Assembly: GCF_003590645.1 (NCBI RefSeq)
Contig: NZ_CP031834.1
Span: 1,984,501 to 2,048,500 of the forward strand
DNA length: 64,000 nt
DNA from: Mesorhizobium sp. DCY119
GTDB lineage: Bacteria; Pseudomonadota; Alphaproteobacteria; Rhizobiales; Rhizobiaceae
Reading direction: 5' to 3'
Shown: in pieces, positions 43,683-52,348 of the stretch
How positions within the stretch are numbered: position 1 is the stretch's first letter
Layout of the letters: the number at the start of each line of letters is the position of its first letter
Made by a program: the position numbers and the translations under genes
The notes under the pieces: model-generated
What the model was told of the DNA's origin: nothing
The model's database searches: none
Seen by the model: the letters and a program-made list of their open reading frames with translations, nothing else

Positions 43683-44933
43683 ATGGCCGCCCCCGGCGAA
43701 AATTTGCGAATCAATTCAGATCGTTTGTGGGATTCGCTGATGGAGATGGCGAAGATCGGCCCCGGCATCGCTGGCGGCAACAATCGCCAGACGCTGACCG
43801 ACTTCGATGGCGAGGGGCGTAACCTCTTCAAGAAGTGGTGCGACGAGGCCGGGCTCGAAATGGGCGTCGACCAGATGGGCACGATGTTTGCCCGCCGCGA
43901 AGGCACCGACCCGGATGCGCTGCCGGTCTATGTCGGCTCCCATCTCGATACCCAGCCGACCGGCGGCAAGTTTGACGGCGTGCTGGGCGTGCTCGGCGGG
44001 CTCGAAGTCATCCGCTCGCTCAACGATCTCGGCATCAAGACCAAGCACCCGATCGTCGTTACCAACTGGACGAACGAGGAAGGCACCCGCTTTGCGCCTG
44101 CCATGCTCGCTTCCGGCGTCTTCGCCGGCGTGCTCGAGCAGGACTGGGCCTATGGCCGCAAGGACGCCGAGGGCAAGCTTTTCGGTGACGAGCTGGAGCG
44201 CATCGGTTGGAAGGGCGAGGAGAAGGTCGGTGCGCGCAAGATGAAGGCGTTCTTCGAGCTTCACATCGAGCAGGGGCCGATCCTCGAGGACGAGCTGATC
44301 GATATCGGCGTCGTCACCCACGGCCAGGGCCTGAAATGGCTTCAGGTGACGCTGACCGGCAAGGAAGCGCATACCGGCTCGACGCCGATGCCCAAGCGGC
44401 GCAATGCCGGGCTCGGCATGGCGCGCGTGACCGAACTGGTCCACGAGATCGCCATGGACTACCAGCCCGACGCTGTCGGCGCGGTTGGCCATATGGAAGT
44501 CTATCCGAACTCGCGCAACATCATCGCCGGCCGCACCGTCTTCACCATCGACATCCGCTCGCCCAACAAGGAAGTGCTGGACGAGATGGACGAGCGCATC
44601 CGCGAGGGCATTTCGACCATCTGCGAGGCGCTAGATATCTCCTTCGAGATCGAACAGGTCGGCCATTTCGACCCGGTGACTTTCGACGATGGCTGCGTCA
44701 AAGCGATCCGCGATGCGGCTGTTCGCCTTGGCTACTCGCACCGCGACATCGTTTCAGGCGCCGGCCATGACGCCTGCTGGATCAACCGCGTCGCGCCGAC
44801 GGCCATGGTCTTCTGCCCCTGCGTCGATGGGCTCAGCCACAATGAGGCCGAGGAAATCTTTCCGGAATGGGCGGCCGCCGGCTGCGACGTGCTGTTCCAC
44901 GCAGTTGTCGAGACGGCGGTGATCGTGGAGTAA
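43683..44933 (+). CDS. Zn-dependent amidohydrolase, beta-ureidopropionase/N-carbamoyl amino acid hydrolase type
   Basis: 416 residues of the M20 hydantoinase/carbamoylase family. Metal-binding blocks are YVGSHLDTQPTGGKFDGVLGV and TNWTNEEGTRFAP. The dimerisation domain begins near LKWLQVTLTGKEAHTGSTPMPKRRNAG, and GAGHDACW supplies a late ligand. The beta-ureidopropionase reaction releases beta-alanine, CO2 and ammonia from N-carbamoyl-beta-alanine. The neighbours (preTA, rutR, beta-alanine aminotransferase) favour that activity over allantoate or L-carbamoyl amino acid hydrolysis, which cannot be excluded from sequence alone. Confidence 0.85.
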   Translation: MAAPGENLRINSDRLWDSLMEMAKIGPGIAGGNNRQTLTDFDGEGRNLFKKWCDEAGLEMGVDQMGTMFARREGTDPDALPVYVGSHLDTQPTGGKFDGVLGVLGGLEVIRSLNDLGIKTKHPIVVTNWTNEEGTRFAPAMLASGVFAGVLEQDWAYGRKDAEGKLFGDELERIGWKGEEKVGARKMKAFFELHIEQGPILEDELIDIGVVTHGQGLKWLQVTLTGKEAHTGSTPMPKRRNAGLGMARVTELVHEIAMDYQPDAVGAVGHMEVYPNSRNIIAGRTVFTIDIRSPNKEVLDEMDERIREGISTICEALDISFEIEQVGHFDPVTFDDGCVKAIRDAAVRLGYSHRDIVSGAGHDACWINRVAPTAMVFCPCVDGLSHNEAEEIFPEWAAAGCDVLFHAVVETAVIVE

Positions 44934-45242
44934 CTGCCTGCATTTTTTGACCGGACCGACGCGCTCGCAAAGAAGCGCGCGGTTCAAAAAGGGGAACTGG
45001 GAGCATGATCGGAAAAATCGAGAATGGCGCGCCATGACCGTCTGCATCTTCGTGCAGCGCGGGATTTTTGGCGTGGGAGCCGCAACGTTACCGGACGTTG
45101 GCGGACGGCAATTGCCGTGTTTTGATGACAGCAGGCAGCCTGATTCAAACTGAATCAAGGTCTGCGCTTATCCTGTTGTTTTCGCGAATCTTCCTTTCAT
45201 CAGCCAGTGTCCCCATCGTTGGAAAACTGCTCTAATAGAGCG
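44934..45242. other. Gap where a dihydropyrimidinase gene might be expected
   Basis: 309 bp without a convincing gene. A long imperfect hairpin lies at about 44945-44990, from TTTTTTGACCG to CGGTTCAAAAA. The remainder shows no family motif in any frame. A clean dyad sits at 45141-45157 (listed separately). In several rhizobia, as I recall, a dihydropyrimidinase gene lies between the amidohydrolase and the transporter. Confidence 0.6.
45141..45157. promoter_or_regulatory. 17-bp palindrome upstream of the NMT1-type ABC operon
   Basis: TGATTCAAACTGAATCA has perfect 7-bp arms and a 3-bp spacer. It ends 85 bp before the ATPase start. It is a different sequence from the RutR-like boxes, so the transporter may answer to another regulator. 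None is identified. Confidence 0.5.
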
Positions 45243-46055
45243 ATGGAATTTTTGGAAAGAGCCAGCTTGCAGCCAGCACAACAAACCGTCGTCGAAGCCA
45301 GGAAACTCGGTCTCACCTTCCAGACCGGAGACGGCCCCGTGCAGGCGCTGTCCGATGTCGACCTGACCATCAACAAGGGCGAGTTCGTTTCCTTCATCGG
45401 CCCTTCCGGTTGCGGCAAGACGACGTTCCTGCGCGTTATCGCCGATCTCGAAAAGCCGACCTCCGGCACCATCTCGATCAACGGCATGAGCCCGGAGCAG
45501 GCGCGGCAGGCACGCGCCTATGGCTATGTCTTCCAGGCCGCCGCGCTTTATCCATGGCGCACCATCGAGCGCAACATTGCGCTGCCGCTGGAAATCATGG
45601 GCATTTCCGGCGCCGACCAGAAAGCCCGCATCAAGCGCACCATGGAACTGGTCAACCTGTCGGGCTTCGAAAAGAAGTTTCCCTGGCAGCTGTCCGGCGG
45701 CATGCAGCAGCGCGCCTCGATTGCCCGCGCACTGGCCTTCGATGCCGACCTTCTGCTGATGGACGAGCCCTTCGGCGCGCTCGACGAGATCGTGCGCGAC
45801 CACCTCAACGAGCAGCTTCTCGAACTCTGGAAGCGCACCAACAAGACGATCTGCTTCGTCACGCATTCGATTCCGGAAGCGGTCTATCTGTCGACACGCA
45901 TCGTCGTCATGTCGCCGCGCCCCGGCCGCGTCACCGACGTCATCGAATCGACGCTGCCGCATGAGCGACCGCTGGATATTCGCGAGTCGCCGGAATTTCT
46001 GGCGATTGCTGCTCGGGTGCGCGATGGGCTGCGGGCGGGGCATAGTTATGATTGA
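45243..46055 (+). CDS. ABC transporter ATP-binding protein, NitT/TauT (SsuB) family
   Basis: 270 residues from the ATG at 45243 (MEFLERASL); an upstream in-frame GTG at 45207 is possible, as neither has a clear ribosome site. Walker A is GPSGCGKTT, the signature LSGGMQQRASIARAL, Walker [17 protein letters not shown], and the switch FVTHSIPEAVYLSTR. It energises the two permeases encoded after the repeat at 46061-46198. Its place in the pyrimidine cluster suggests uptake of pyrimidines or related N-heterocycles. Confidence 0.88.
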   Translation: MEFLERASLQPAQQTVVEARKLGLTFQTGDGPVQALSDVDLTINKGEFVSFIGPSGCGKTTFLRVIADLEKPTSGTISINGMSPEQARQARAYGYVFQAAALYPWRTIERNIALPLEIMGISGADQKARIKRTMELVNLSGFEKKFPWQLSGGMQQRASIARALAFDADLLLMDEPFGALDEIVRDHLNEQLLELWKRTNKTICFVTHSIPEAVYLSTRIVVMSPRPGRVTDVIESTLPHERPLDIRESPEFLAIAARVRDGLRAGHSYD

Positions 46056-46060
46056 GATGT

Positions 46061-46198
46061 CGCGCCGCCCCTCATCCCCCTGCCGGGACCTTCTCCCCGT
46101 AAACGGGGAGAAGAAGGCTGGCCGCAACTTTGCCGCTTCTTCCTTCTCCCCGTTTACGGGGAGAAGGTGGCCCGAAGGGTCGGATGAGGGGCAGCGCG
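46061..46198. repeat. Palindromic intergenic repeat inside the ABC transporter operon
   Basis: Inverted arms CCTTCTCCCCGTAAACGGGG near 46089-46108 and CCTTCTCCCCGTTTACGGGG near 46142-46161 each contain a smaller palindrome. Outer ends GCCGCCCCTCATCC and GGATGAGGGGCAGCG are also inverted. AGAAGAAGGCTGGCCGCAAC (about 46110-46129) also occurs in the 17.9-kb copy. It lies between the ATPase and the first permease and could uncouple their expression. Confidence 0.8.
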
Positions 46199-46220
46199 AA
46201 CTTTCACGAGGGCGCAGCTG

Positions 46221-47144
46221 ATGGCCAGCATCGTCGCAACTCAACCTCCCGCCAAAAGCTTCTTCTCCCGAATCGCCGCCGGCAGCGTGTTTCCAGTCGT
46301 CTCCATCCTCTTGGGCCTGGTCATCGTCTGGTACGTCTTCGCCGTCATCCTCAATGGGCCGTTCCAGCGCGATCTCGACCGGCGGGCAGGCGAAACGCCG
46401 GGCTTTGTCGAATTCGTCGGCAAGACGTGGTCGCAGCCCAAGCCGACGCTGCCGGCGCCGCATCAAGTGGCGGCGAATTTCTTCGAAAACACGTTCCTGC
46501 GCAAAGTCACCAGCAACCGCAGCCTTGTCTACCATGCCTGGGTGACGCTTTCGTCGACGCTGCTCGGCTTTGCTTTCGGCACCGCGCTCGGCATCCTGAT
46601 TGCCGTCGGCATCGTGCATTTTACCTCGCTCGACCGCAGCCTGATGCCATGGATTATCGCCTCGCAGACCATTCCCATCCTGGCGATCGCGCCGATGGTG
46701 GTGGTCGTTTTCGCCGCGATCGGCATCACCGGGGTCATCCCCAAGGCGCTGATCTCGACCTATCTGTCGTTCTTCCCTGTCGCGGTCGGCATGGTGAAGG
46801 GCCTGCGCTCGCCCGAACTCATGCATCTCGACCTGATGCATACCTATAATGCCAGCGCCTCGCAGACCTTCTGGAAGCTGCGCGTGCCGGCCTCCGTGCC
46901 GTTCCTGTTCGCTTCGATGAAGGTGGCGGTGGCGGCAAGCCTCGTCGGCGCGATCGTTGCCGAACTGCCGACAGGTGCCATTGCCGGCATCGGCGCAAAG
47001 CTGCTCTCCGGCTCCTATTACAGCCAGACCATAGATATATGGGCGGCCCTCGTCGCCGGTTCGGTCGTGGCGATCCTGCTGGTCACAGTTGTCGGCATCG
47101 TCGGCAACATAGTCGAGCGCTCCATGGGCGGGAGGCCGGCATGA
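46221..47144 (+). CDS. ABC transporter permease, NitT/TauT family (first)
   Basis: 307 residues, about six membrane spans. The N-terminal span is SVFPVVSILLGLVIVWYVF. The permease core has GTALGILIAVGIVHF and SQTIPILAIAPMVVVVFAAIG, the usual ssuC/tauC-like strand. The coupling segment is MHTYNASASQTFWKLRVPASVPFLFASMKVAVAAS. It overlaps the next permease by 4 bp (ATGA), so the two form a translationally coupled heterodimer. Confidence 0.88.
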   Translation: MASIVATQPPAKSFFSRIAAGSVFPVVSILLGLVIVWYVFAVILNGPFQRDLDRRAGETPGFVEFVGKTWSQPKPTLPAPHQVAANFFENTFLRKVTSNRSLVYHAWVTLSSTLLGFAFGTALGILIAVGIVHFTSLDRSLMPWIIASQTIPILAIAPMVVVVFAAIGITGVIPKALISTYLSFFPVAVGMVKGLRSPELMHLDLMHTYNASASQTFWKLRVPASVPFLFASMKVAVAASLVGAIVAELPTGAIAGIGAKLLSGSYYSQTIDIWAALVAGSVVAILLVTVVGIVGNIVERSMGGRPA

Positions 47145-48262
47145 GCGGGCTGAAGCTTTCATGGCAGGCGGGACTGGCGCTGCTTTTCTGCGTCGCCGCA
47201 GCCATCATGCTGCCGCTCGCCGGCGCGGCTGCTCCCTATAGCGGCGGCACGACCGCGCTTATCTTCGTCTTTGTCGCTGGTGCGGCATTGGCTTCCGCTC
47301 TTCCCCTGCCGAACTTGATTTCCGCCGCCATCCTGTTCGTCGGCGCGCATGGCGCGGCCTGGCTGCTCATTGCCGGAATCACGGGCAATGAGGGGACGGC
47401 GCGAACCTCGTTCTTCCTGCTGATTACGGCGGGATGGCTGCTGGCCTGGCGCTGCGTGACAGTGCTGTCGGTGCTGCGCCCGGTCGACCGCCTGGCGAAT
47501 ACACTGCTGCGCCTGCTTATCCCGGTCATCTTCGGTGCGTGGATCCTGATCCTGTGGGAAGCGATCACGCGCGGCGCCGGCATTCCCTTCGTGCTTTTGC
47601 CGCCGCCCAGCGCCATCGGCGTGCGGCTTGCGAATTCCCTGCCGATCCTGTGGGCGGATGTGAACCAGACGATCTTCAAGTCGGTGGTTGCCGGTTACGT
47701 CCTCGGCTGCGGCGCGGGTTTCGCCACCGCCATCCTTGCCGACCGCGTGCCTTTCCTGCGGCGCGGGCTGCTGCCCATCGGCAACATGGTGTCGGCGCTG
47801 CCGATCATCGGCGTCGCGCCGATCCTGGTGATGTGGTTCGGTTTCGACTGGCCTTCCAAGGCTGCCGTCGTGGTCGTCATGACCTTCTTCCCGATGCTGG
47901 TGAACACGGTGGCGGGCCTTGCCGCCTCCGGGCACATGGAACGCGACCTGATGCGCACCTACGCCTCCAGCTACTGGCAGACGCTGTTCAAGCTCAGGCT
48001 GCCGGCTGCTGCTCCTTTCATCTTCAACGCGCTGAAGATCAATTCCACGCTGGCCCTCATCGGCGCCATCGTAGCGGAGTTCTTCGGCACCCCCGTCGTC
48101 GGTATGGGCTTCCGCATTTCGACGGAGGTCGGCCGCATGAATATCGATATGGTCTGGGCCGAAATCGCAGTTGCAGCACTTGCGGGTTCGGTCTTCTATG
48201 GCGCGATAGCCCTTGTCGAAAGGGCCGTTACGTTTTGGCATCCGTCTGTCCGTGGTGGGTAG
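47141..48262 (+). CDS. ABC transporter permease, NitT/TauT family (second, enlarged)
   Basis: 373 residues from the ATG that overlaps the previous stop. An extra N-terminal block of about 120 residues contains four hydrophobic helices (such as LALLFCVAAAIMLPLAGAAA and LISAAILFVGAHGAAWLLIAG). The normal core follows: LLPPPSAIGVRLANSLP, LPIIGVAPILVMWFGFDWPSKAAVVVVMTFFP and the coupling loop MRTYASSYWQTLFKLRLPAAAPFIFNALK. The extension is unusual for the family. Confidence 0.88.
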   Translation: MSGLKLSWQAGLALLFCVAAAIMLPLAGAAAPYSGGTTALIFVFVAGAALASALPLPNLISAAILFVGAHGAAWLLIAGITGNEGTARTSFFLLITAGWLLAWRCVTVLSVLRPVDRLANTLLRLLIPVIFGAWILILWEAITRGAGIPFVLLPPPSAIGVRLANSLPILWADVNQTIFKSVVAGYVLGCGAGFATAILADRVPFLRRGLLPIGNMVSALPIIGVAPILVMWFGFDWPSKAAVVVVMTFFPMLVNTVAGLAASGHMERDLMRTYASSYWQTLFKLRLPAAAPFIFNALKINSTLALIGAIVAEFFGTPVVGMGFRISTEVGRMNIDMVWAEIAVAALAGSVFYGAIALVERAVTFWHPSVRGG

Positions 48263-48285
48263 GCGCACTTCAGAGGGTGAAAAAA

Positions 48286-49257
48286 ATGAAAAAACTGATG
48301 GTTTCCATGCTGGCCGGCGCGATGTCGCTGGCGGCTGTCCAGGCTTGGGCCGCCGACAAGGTGACGCTGCAGCTCAAATGGGTGACGCAGTCGCAGTTTG
48401 CCGGCTACTACGTCGCCAAGGACAAGGGCTTTTATGAAGAGGAAGGCCTCGACGTCGACATCAAGCCGGGCGGCCCCGATATCGCGCCTGAACAGGTGAT
48501 CGCCGGCGGCGGCGCCGACGTGATCGTCGACTGGATGGGCGGCGCGCTGGCTGCCCGCGAAAAGGGTGTGCCGCTGGTCAACATCGCCCAGCCGTTCAAG
48601 AAGGCCGGCATGGAACTGGTCTGCCCGAAGGACGGCCCGATCAAGACCGAAGCCGACTTCAAGGGCCACACGCTCGGCGTCTGGTTCTTCGGCAATGAAT
48701 ATCCGTTCTATGCCTGGATGAACAAGCTCGGCCTGCCGACCGAAGGCGGCAAGGACGGCGTGACCGTTCTCAAGCAGAGCTTCGACGTGCAGCCGCTGAT
48801 CCAGAAGCAGGCCGACTGCATCTCGGTCATGACCTACAACGAATACTGGCAGCTGATCGATGCCGGCTTCAAGCCGGAAGACCTGACCGTCTTCAACTAC
48901 ACCGAGATGGGTAACGACCTTCTGGAAGACGGCCTCTATGCGCTTGGCGACAAGCTCAAGGACCCGGCCTTCGAGGAAAAAATGGTCAAGTTCGTGCGCG
49001 CCTCGATGAAGGGCTGGAAGTACGCCACGGAGAATCCTGACGAAGCTGCCGGCATCGTCGTGGAAAACGGCGGCCAGGACGAGAACCACCAGAAGCGCAT
49101 GATGGGTGAAGTCGCCAAGCTGATCGACAATGCCGACGGCAAGCTGATCCCGGCCGCTTACGAGCGCACGGCAGCAGCCCTGCTGGCACAGAAGATCATC
49201 ACCAAGGAGCCGGAAGGCGCCTTCACGACGGTGATCACCGACAAGGCGATCAAGTAA
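48286..49257 (+). CDS. ABC transporter substrate-binding protein, NMT1/THI5-like
   Basis: 323 residues from the ATG at 48286 (GAGGG upstream). A Sec signal peptide (MKKLMVSMLAGAMSLAAVQA) is followed by KVTLQLKWVTQSQFAGYYVAKDKGFYEEEGLDVDIKP in two overlapping blocks. This is the hallmark of NMT1/THI5-like proteins that bind pyrimidines such as hydroxymethylpyrimidine or other heterocycles. It lies last in the four-gene importer operon and is followed by a strong terminator. The exact ligand is unknown; uracil/thymine or a thiamine precursor are the main candidates. Confidence 0.85.
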   Translation: MKKLMVSMLAGAMSLAAVQAWAADKVTLQLKWVTQSQFAGYYVAKDKGFYEEEGLDVDIKPGGPDIAPEQVIAGGGADVIVDWMGGALAAREKGVPLVNIAQPFKKAGMELVCPKDGPIKTEADFKGHTLGVWFFGNEYPFYAWMNKLGLPTEGGKDGVTVLKQSFDVQPLIQKQADCISVMTYNEYWQLIDAGFKPEDLTVFNYTEMGNDLLEDGLYALGDKLKDPAFEEKMVKFVRASMKGWKYATENPDEAAGIVVENGGQDENHQKRMMGEVAKLIDNADGKLIPAAYERTAAALLAQKIITKEPEGAFTTVITDKAIK

Positions 49258-49284
49258 AATCGTTTTGCCTTTTCGCAAGACAGT

Positions 49285-49310
49285 AAAGGGGCGGGCAACC
49301 GCCCCTTTTT
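49285..49310 (+). terminator. Rho-independent terminator after the NMT1-type ABC operon
   Basis: GGGGCGG (49288-49294) pairs with CCGCCCC (49299-49305) around GCAA, followed by five Ts and preceded by AAA. It is 28 bp after the binding-protein stop. Confidence 0.9.
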
Positions 49311-49380
49311 GGTGTCATGACACCGTAAACCGACCGTGAGACGATTGGCGCTCCTGCATTCTTGCCTGAGGGACCAAGCC

Positions 49381-50493
49381 ATGCGGATCGCAAGCTACAA
49401 TGTCGAAAACCTGTTCGATCGCGCCAAGGCGATGAACCTCGACAGCTGGGAGGAGGGCCGTCCGGTTCTGGAGGCCTTCGCCGCGCTCAACGCGCTTCTC
49501 GGCGAAATCAATTACACGCCGGCGATGAAGACAAAGATGGTCGAGCTGATGATCAAGCTTGGCCTCGAAAAGTCAGACACCGGCCCCTTCGTCATCCTGC
49601 GCCGCAACCGTGGCGGATTGCTGAAGCGGCCGACTGCCGGGGGTATCGAAATCCTGGCTGATGGCCGCGCCGACTGGGTCGGCTCGCTGGAACTGCGCGA
49701 CGAGCCGGTGAACGAACATTCCATGCGCAACACCGCCCGTGTCATGATCGACATCGAGGCCGATATCCTGGCGGTGGTGGAGGCCGAGAGCCGCCCGGTG
49801 CTGGCAGCTTTCAACGACACGATCCTGCCGGCAATAGGCGGCACGCCGTTCCGGCAGGTCATGGTCATCGACGGCAATGACGAGCGCGGCATCGATGTCG
49901 GGCTGGTGACCAAGCCGGACCATGTCATCGGTCTGATGCGCAGCCATGTCGACGATCTCGCCCCCAATGGCGAGCGCATCTTTTCACGCGACTGCCCCGA
50001 ATTCCACGTGACGCTGCCGTCCGGCAAGACGCTCATCGTCATGGTCAACCATTTCAAGAGCAAGGGTTTCGGCTCGCCCGCGTCATCCAATGCCAAGCGG
50101 CGTTCGCAGGCAGAGCGCGTCAAGGCGATCTATGAGGGGCTGGTGGCGGCAGGCAACGAGCTGATCGTCGTGCTGGGCGACCTCAACGATACGCCGGGCA
50201 GCGCCCCGCTGAAGCCGCTGATCGACGGCACCAACCTAAAGGATGTTTTCACGCATCCGGGCTTCGACAATGGCGGCTTTCCCGGCACGTTCGGCCTGTG
50301 CAACGCTGGCAACAAGATCGACTATATCCTGCTGTCGCCGAAGCTGTTCGAGAAGGTTGAGGCCGGTGGGGTGTTCCGGACCGGCATGTGGCCCGGCTCG
50401 CGGCCACGGCGTTGGGATTGCTATGCTGAGCTCACCAAGCCGCATGATGCGGGGTCGGATCATGCGGCGGTTTGGGTGGATATCGATGTTTGA
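49381..50493 (+). CDS. Endonuclease/exonuclease/phosphatase family protein
   Basis: 370 residues from 49381, start supported by GAGGG upstream. The DNase I-like core is complete: MRIASYNVENLF at the start (Asn), VVEAESRPVL (metal-binding Glu), MVNHFKSKGFGS, VLGDLNDTPGS (Asp/Asn) and the closing DHAAVWVDI (His). No signal peptide. Members cleave phosphodiesters or phosphomonoesters in nucleic acids or inositol lipids; the substrate here is unknown. Solitary gene. Confidence 0.85.
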   Translation: MRIASYNVENLFDRAKAMNLDSWEEGRPVLEAFAALNALLGEINYTPAMKTKMVELMIKLGLEKSDTGPFVILRRNRGGLLKRPTAGGIEILADGRADWVGSLELRDEPVNEHSMRNTARVMIDIEADILAVVEAESRPVLAAFNDTILPAIGGTPFRQVMVIDGNDERGIDVGLVTKPDHVIGLMRSHVDDLAPNGERIFSRDCPEFHVTLPSGKTLIVMVNHFKSKGFGSPASSNAKRRSQAERVKAIYEGLVAAGNELIVVLGDLNDTPGSAPLKPLIDGTNLKDVFTHPGFDNGGFPGTFGLCNAGNKIDYILLSPKLFEKVEAGGVFRTGMWPGSRPRRWDCYAELTKPHDAGSDHAAVWVDIDV

Positions 50494-50516
50494 TCTGGAC
50501 GGGACGCTGGGTCGGA

Positions 50517-50672
50517 AAAGCCCCTCTCCGTCGCGCTGCGCGCGCCACCTCTCCCCGCAAGCGGGGCGAGGAACCCAAGCCCTTGAAGCGTTGCGCCCTC
50601 GCAGAATCTAGGTTCCTCGCCCCTGCGAAGCGGGGGAGAGGTGGCGCGCGAAGCGCGACGGAGAGGGGGCTC
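50517..50672. repeat. Long inverted intergenic repeat
   Basis: The left arm runs from AGCCCCTCTCCGTCGCG to GGGGCGAGGAACC (50517-50575). The right arm runs from GGTTCCTCGCCCC to CGCGACGGAGAGGGGGCT (50610-50672). The core between them is about 35 bp. It fills the convergent gap between the EEP-family gene and the ThDP enzyme and could act as a bidirectional terminator. It is similar in layout to the 32.5-kb copy. Confidence 0.8.
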
Positions 50673-50698
50673 TTGCTGAGGGCTCCTGCAGCTAAACC

Positions 50699-52348
50699 CT
50701 ACCGCTTCTCGCGAATATCCGTCAGCGTCCGCGCCGGCGTGATCGCCTCCGGGTCGAGCTTTATCTCGATGATAGCCGGCCTGCCGCTCGCCCTTGCGCG
50801 CTCGAAGGCCGCAGCAAAGTCGGCGGTCTTTTCAACTGTTTCGCCATGGCCGCCATAGGCGCGGGCGAGTGCGGCGAAATCCGGGTTCTTCAGGTCCGTC
50901 GCTTCGACGCGGCCGGGATATTCGCGCTCCTGATGCATGCGGATCGTGCCGTAGATGCCGTTGTTGACGACGATGACGATGATCGGCAGATCATATTGCA
51001 CGGCGGTGGCGAATTCCTGCCCGTTCATCAGGAAGCAGCCGTCGCCGGCAAAGCAGACCACCTCGCGGTCGGGAAACAGCCCCTTGGCTGCGACCGCAGC
51101 CGGTGTGCCGTAGCCCATCGAGCCAGACGTCGGTGCGCCCTGCGTGGCGAAGCGGCGGAAGCGGTGGAAACGATGCACCCAGGTGGCGTAGTTGCCCGCG
51201 CCGTTGGTCAGGATGGCGTCTTCCGGCAGAACCTTTTCCAGATAGGTCATGATCGGCCCCATCTGCACCGTGCCGGGTCCGGTTTCGGGCGGCGTCGACC
51301 ATGAGAGATAGTCTGCATGGGCCGTAGCCGTTGCCTCTGCCCATCCTGGCGACGACGGCCCTTTTTTCTTGGCGAAAGCCTGCGTGAATGCGGTCGGCGA
51401 GGCATTGATGGCGAGCGTTGGGCGGTAGACGCGGCCAAGTTCGCTCGTGTCGGGGTGGACATGCACCAGGGTCTGGTCCGGGTAGGGGCTTTTCATCAGC
51501 GTGTAGTCGGACGAGGGCATCTCGCCGAAGCGCCCGCCGACCAGCAGGATCAGGTCGGCTTCCTTGATGCGGGCAGCAAGCTTCGGGTTGATGCCGATGC
51601 CGACATCGCCGGCATAGTTCGGATGCAGGTGGTCGAACAGCATCTGGCGGCGGAAGGAAACGCCGACCGGCAGCGACCAGGATTCGGAAATCTCCTGGAA
51701 GCCGGCGACGGCCCCCTCGTTCCAGCCCGAGCCGCCGAGGATTGCGAAGGGGCGTTTGGCGCCGGCGAGCAGCCGCTCCAGTTCGGCCAGTTCCGCCTCT
51801 CCGGGCCGCGTTTCGACCGGCGTGAAGGGCAGGGCGGCAGGCGCTTCCACCTCGCTCGTCAGCATGTCTTCCGGCAGTGCGATCACCACCGGGCCGGGGC
51901 GGCCGGATGTGGCGATGGAGAAGGCGCGCGTCAGGATTTCGGGGATGCGCGCGGCGTCGTTGATCTCGGTGGCCCATTTGGCGATCGGGCCGAAGAAGGC
52001 GCGGTAGTCGACTTCCTGAAAGGCTTCGCGTTCGCGGGCGTGGCTCGCAACCTGGCCGATGAACATGATGAGCGGGATGGAATCCTGCATGGCGATGTGA
52101 ATGCCGGCCGAGGCATTGGTCGCGCCGGGACCGCGCGTGACGAAGCAGATACCCGGCTTGCCCGTCAGCCTGCCGTGGCAATCGGCCATCATTGTGGCAC
52201 CGCCTTCCTGGCGGCAGACGATGCTCTTGATGGAGGAATCGTAGAGCGCGTCGAGCACTGCGAGATAGGATTCGCCGGGCACGCAATACATGCGGTCGAC
52301 GCCGTTGGCTTCGAGCGCTTCGACGATCAGTTTTCCGCCAGTCTTCAT
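50699..52348 (-). CDS. Thiamine diphosphate-dependent enzyme, acetolactate synthase-like
   Basis: 549 residues. The N-terminal PYR domain has CRQEGGATMMADCHGR, with the activating Glu48, then RGPGATNASAGIH. The C-terminal PP domain has GDGCFLMNGQEFATAV and, after the usual gap, VVNNGIYG; together these bind ThDP and Mg2+. Candidates are acetolactate synthase, oxalyl-CoA decarboxylase, glyoxylate carboligase or an aldehyde lyase; sequence reading alone does not separate them. Its start overlaps the stop of the upstream class III CoA-transferase by 4 bp, which would fit a CoA-ester substrate. Confidence 0.8.
   Translation of the reverse strand: MKTGGKLIVEALEANGVDRMYCVPGESYLAVLDALYDSSIKSIVCRQEGGATMMADCHGRLTGKPGICFVTRGPGATNASAGIHIAMQDSIPLIMFIGQVASHAREREAFQEVDYRAFFGPIAKWATEINDAARIPEILTRAFSIATSGRPGPVVIALPEDMLTSEVEAPAALPFTPVETRPGEAELAELERLLAGAKRPFAILGGSGWNEGAVAGFQEISESWSLPVGVSFRRQMLFDHLHPNYAGDVGIGINPKLAARIKEADLILLVGGRFGEMPSSDYTLMKSPYPDQTLVHVHPDTSELGRVYRPTLAINASPTAFTQAFAKKKGPSSPGWAEATATAHADYLSWSTPPETGPGTVQMGPIMTYLEKVLPEDAILTNGAGNYATWVHRFHRFRRFATQGAPTSGSMGYGTPAAVAAKGLFPDREVVCFAGDGCFLMNGQEFATAVQYDLPIIVIVVNNGIYGTIRMHQEREYPGRVEATDLKNPDFAALARAYGGHGETVEKTADFAAAFERARASGRPAIIEIKLDPEAITPARTLTDIREKR

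Noticed and set aside
45168-47162. A long minus-strand frame opposite the NMT1-type ABC genes
   Set aside because: It spans an intergenic repeat and is antisense to ATPase and permease genes with clear motifs; the composition is that of a shadow frame.
15442-50672. CRISPR arrays in the repeat-rich gaps
   Set aside because: The repeats are inverted palindromic units in separate gaps, not short direct repeats with regular unique spacers, and no cas genes are present.
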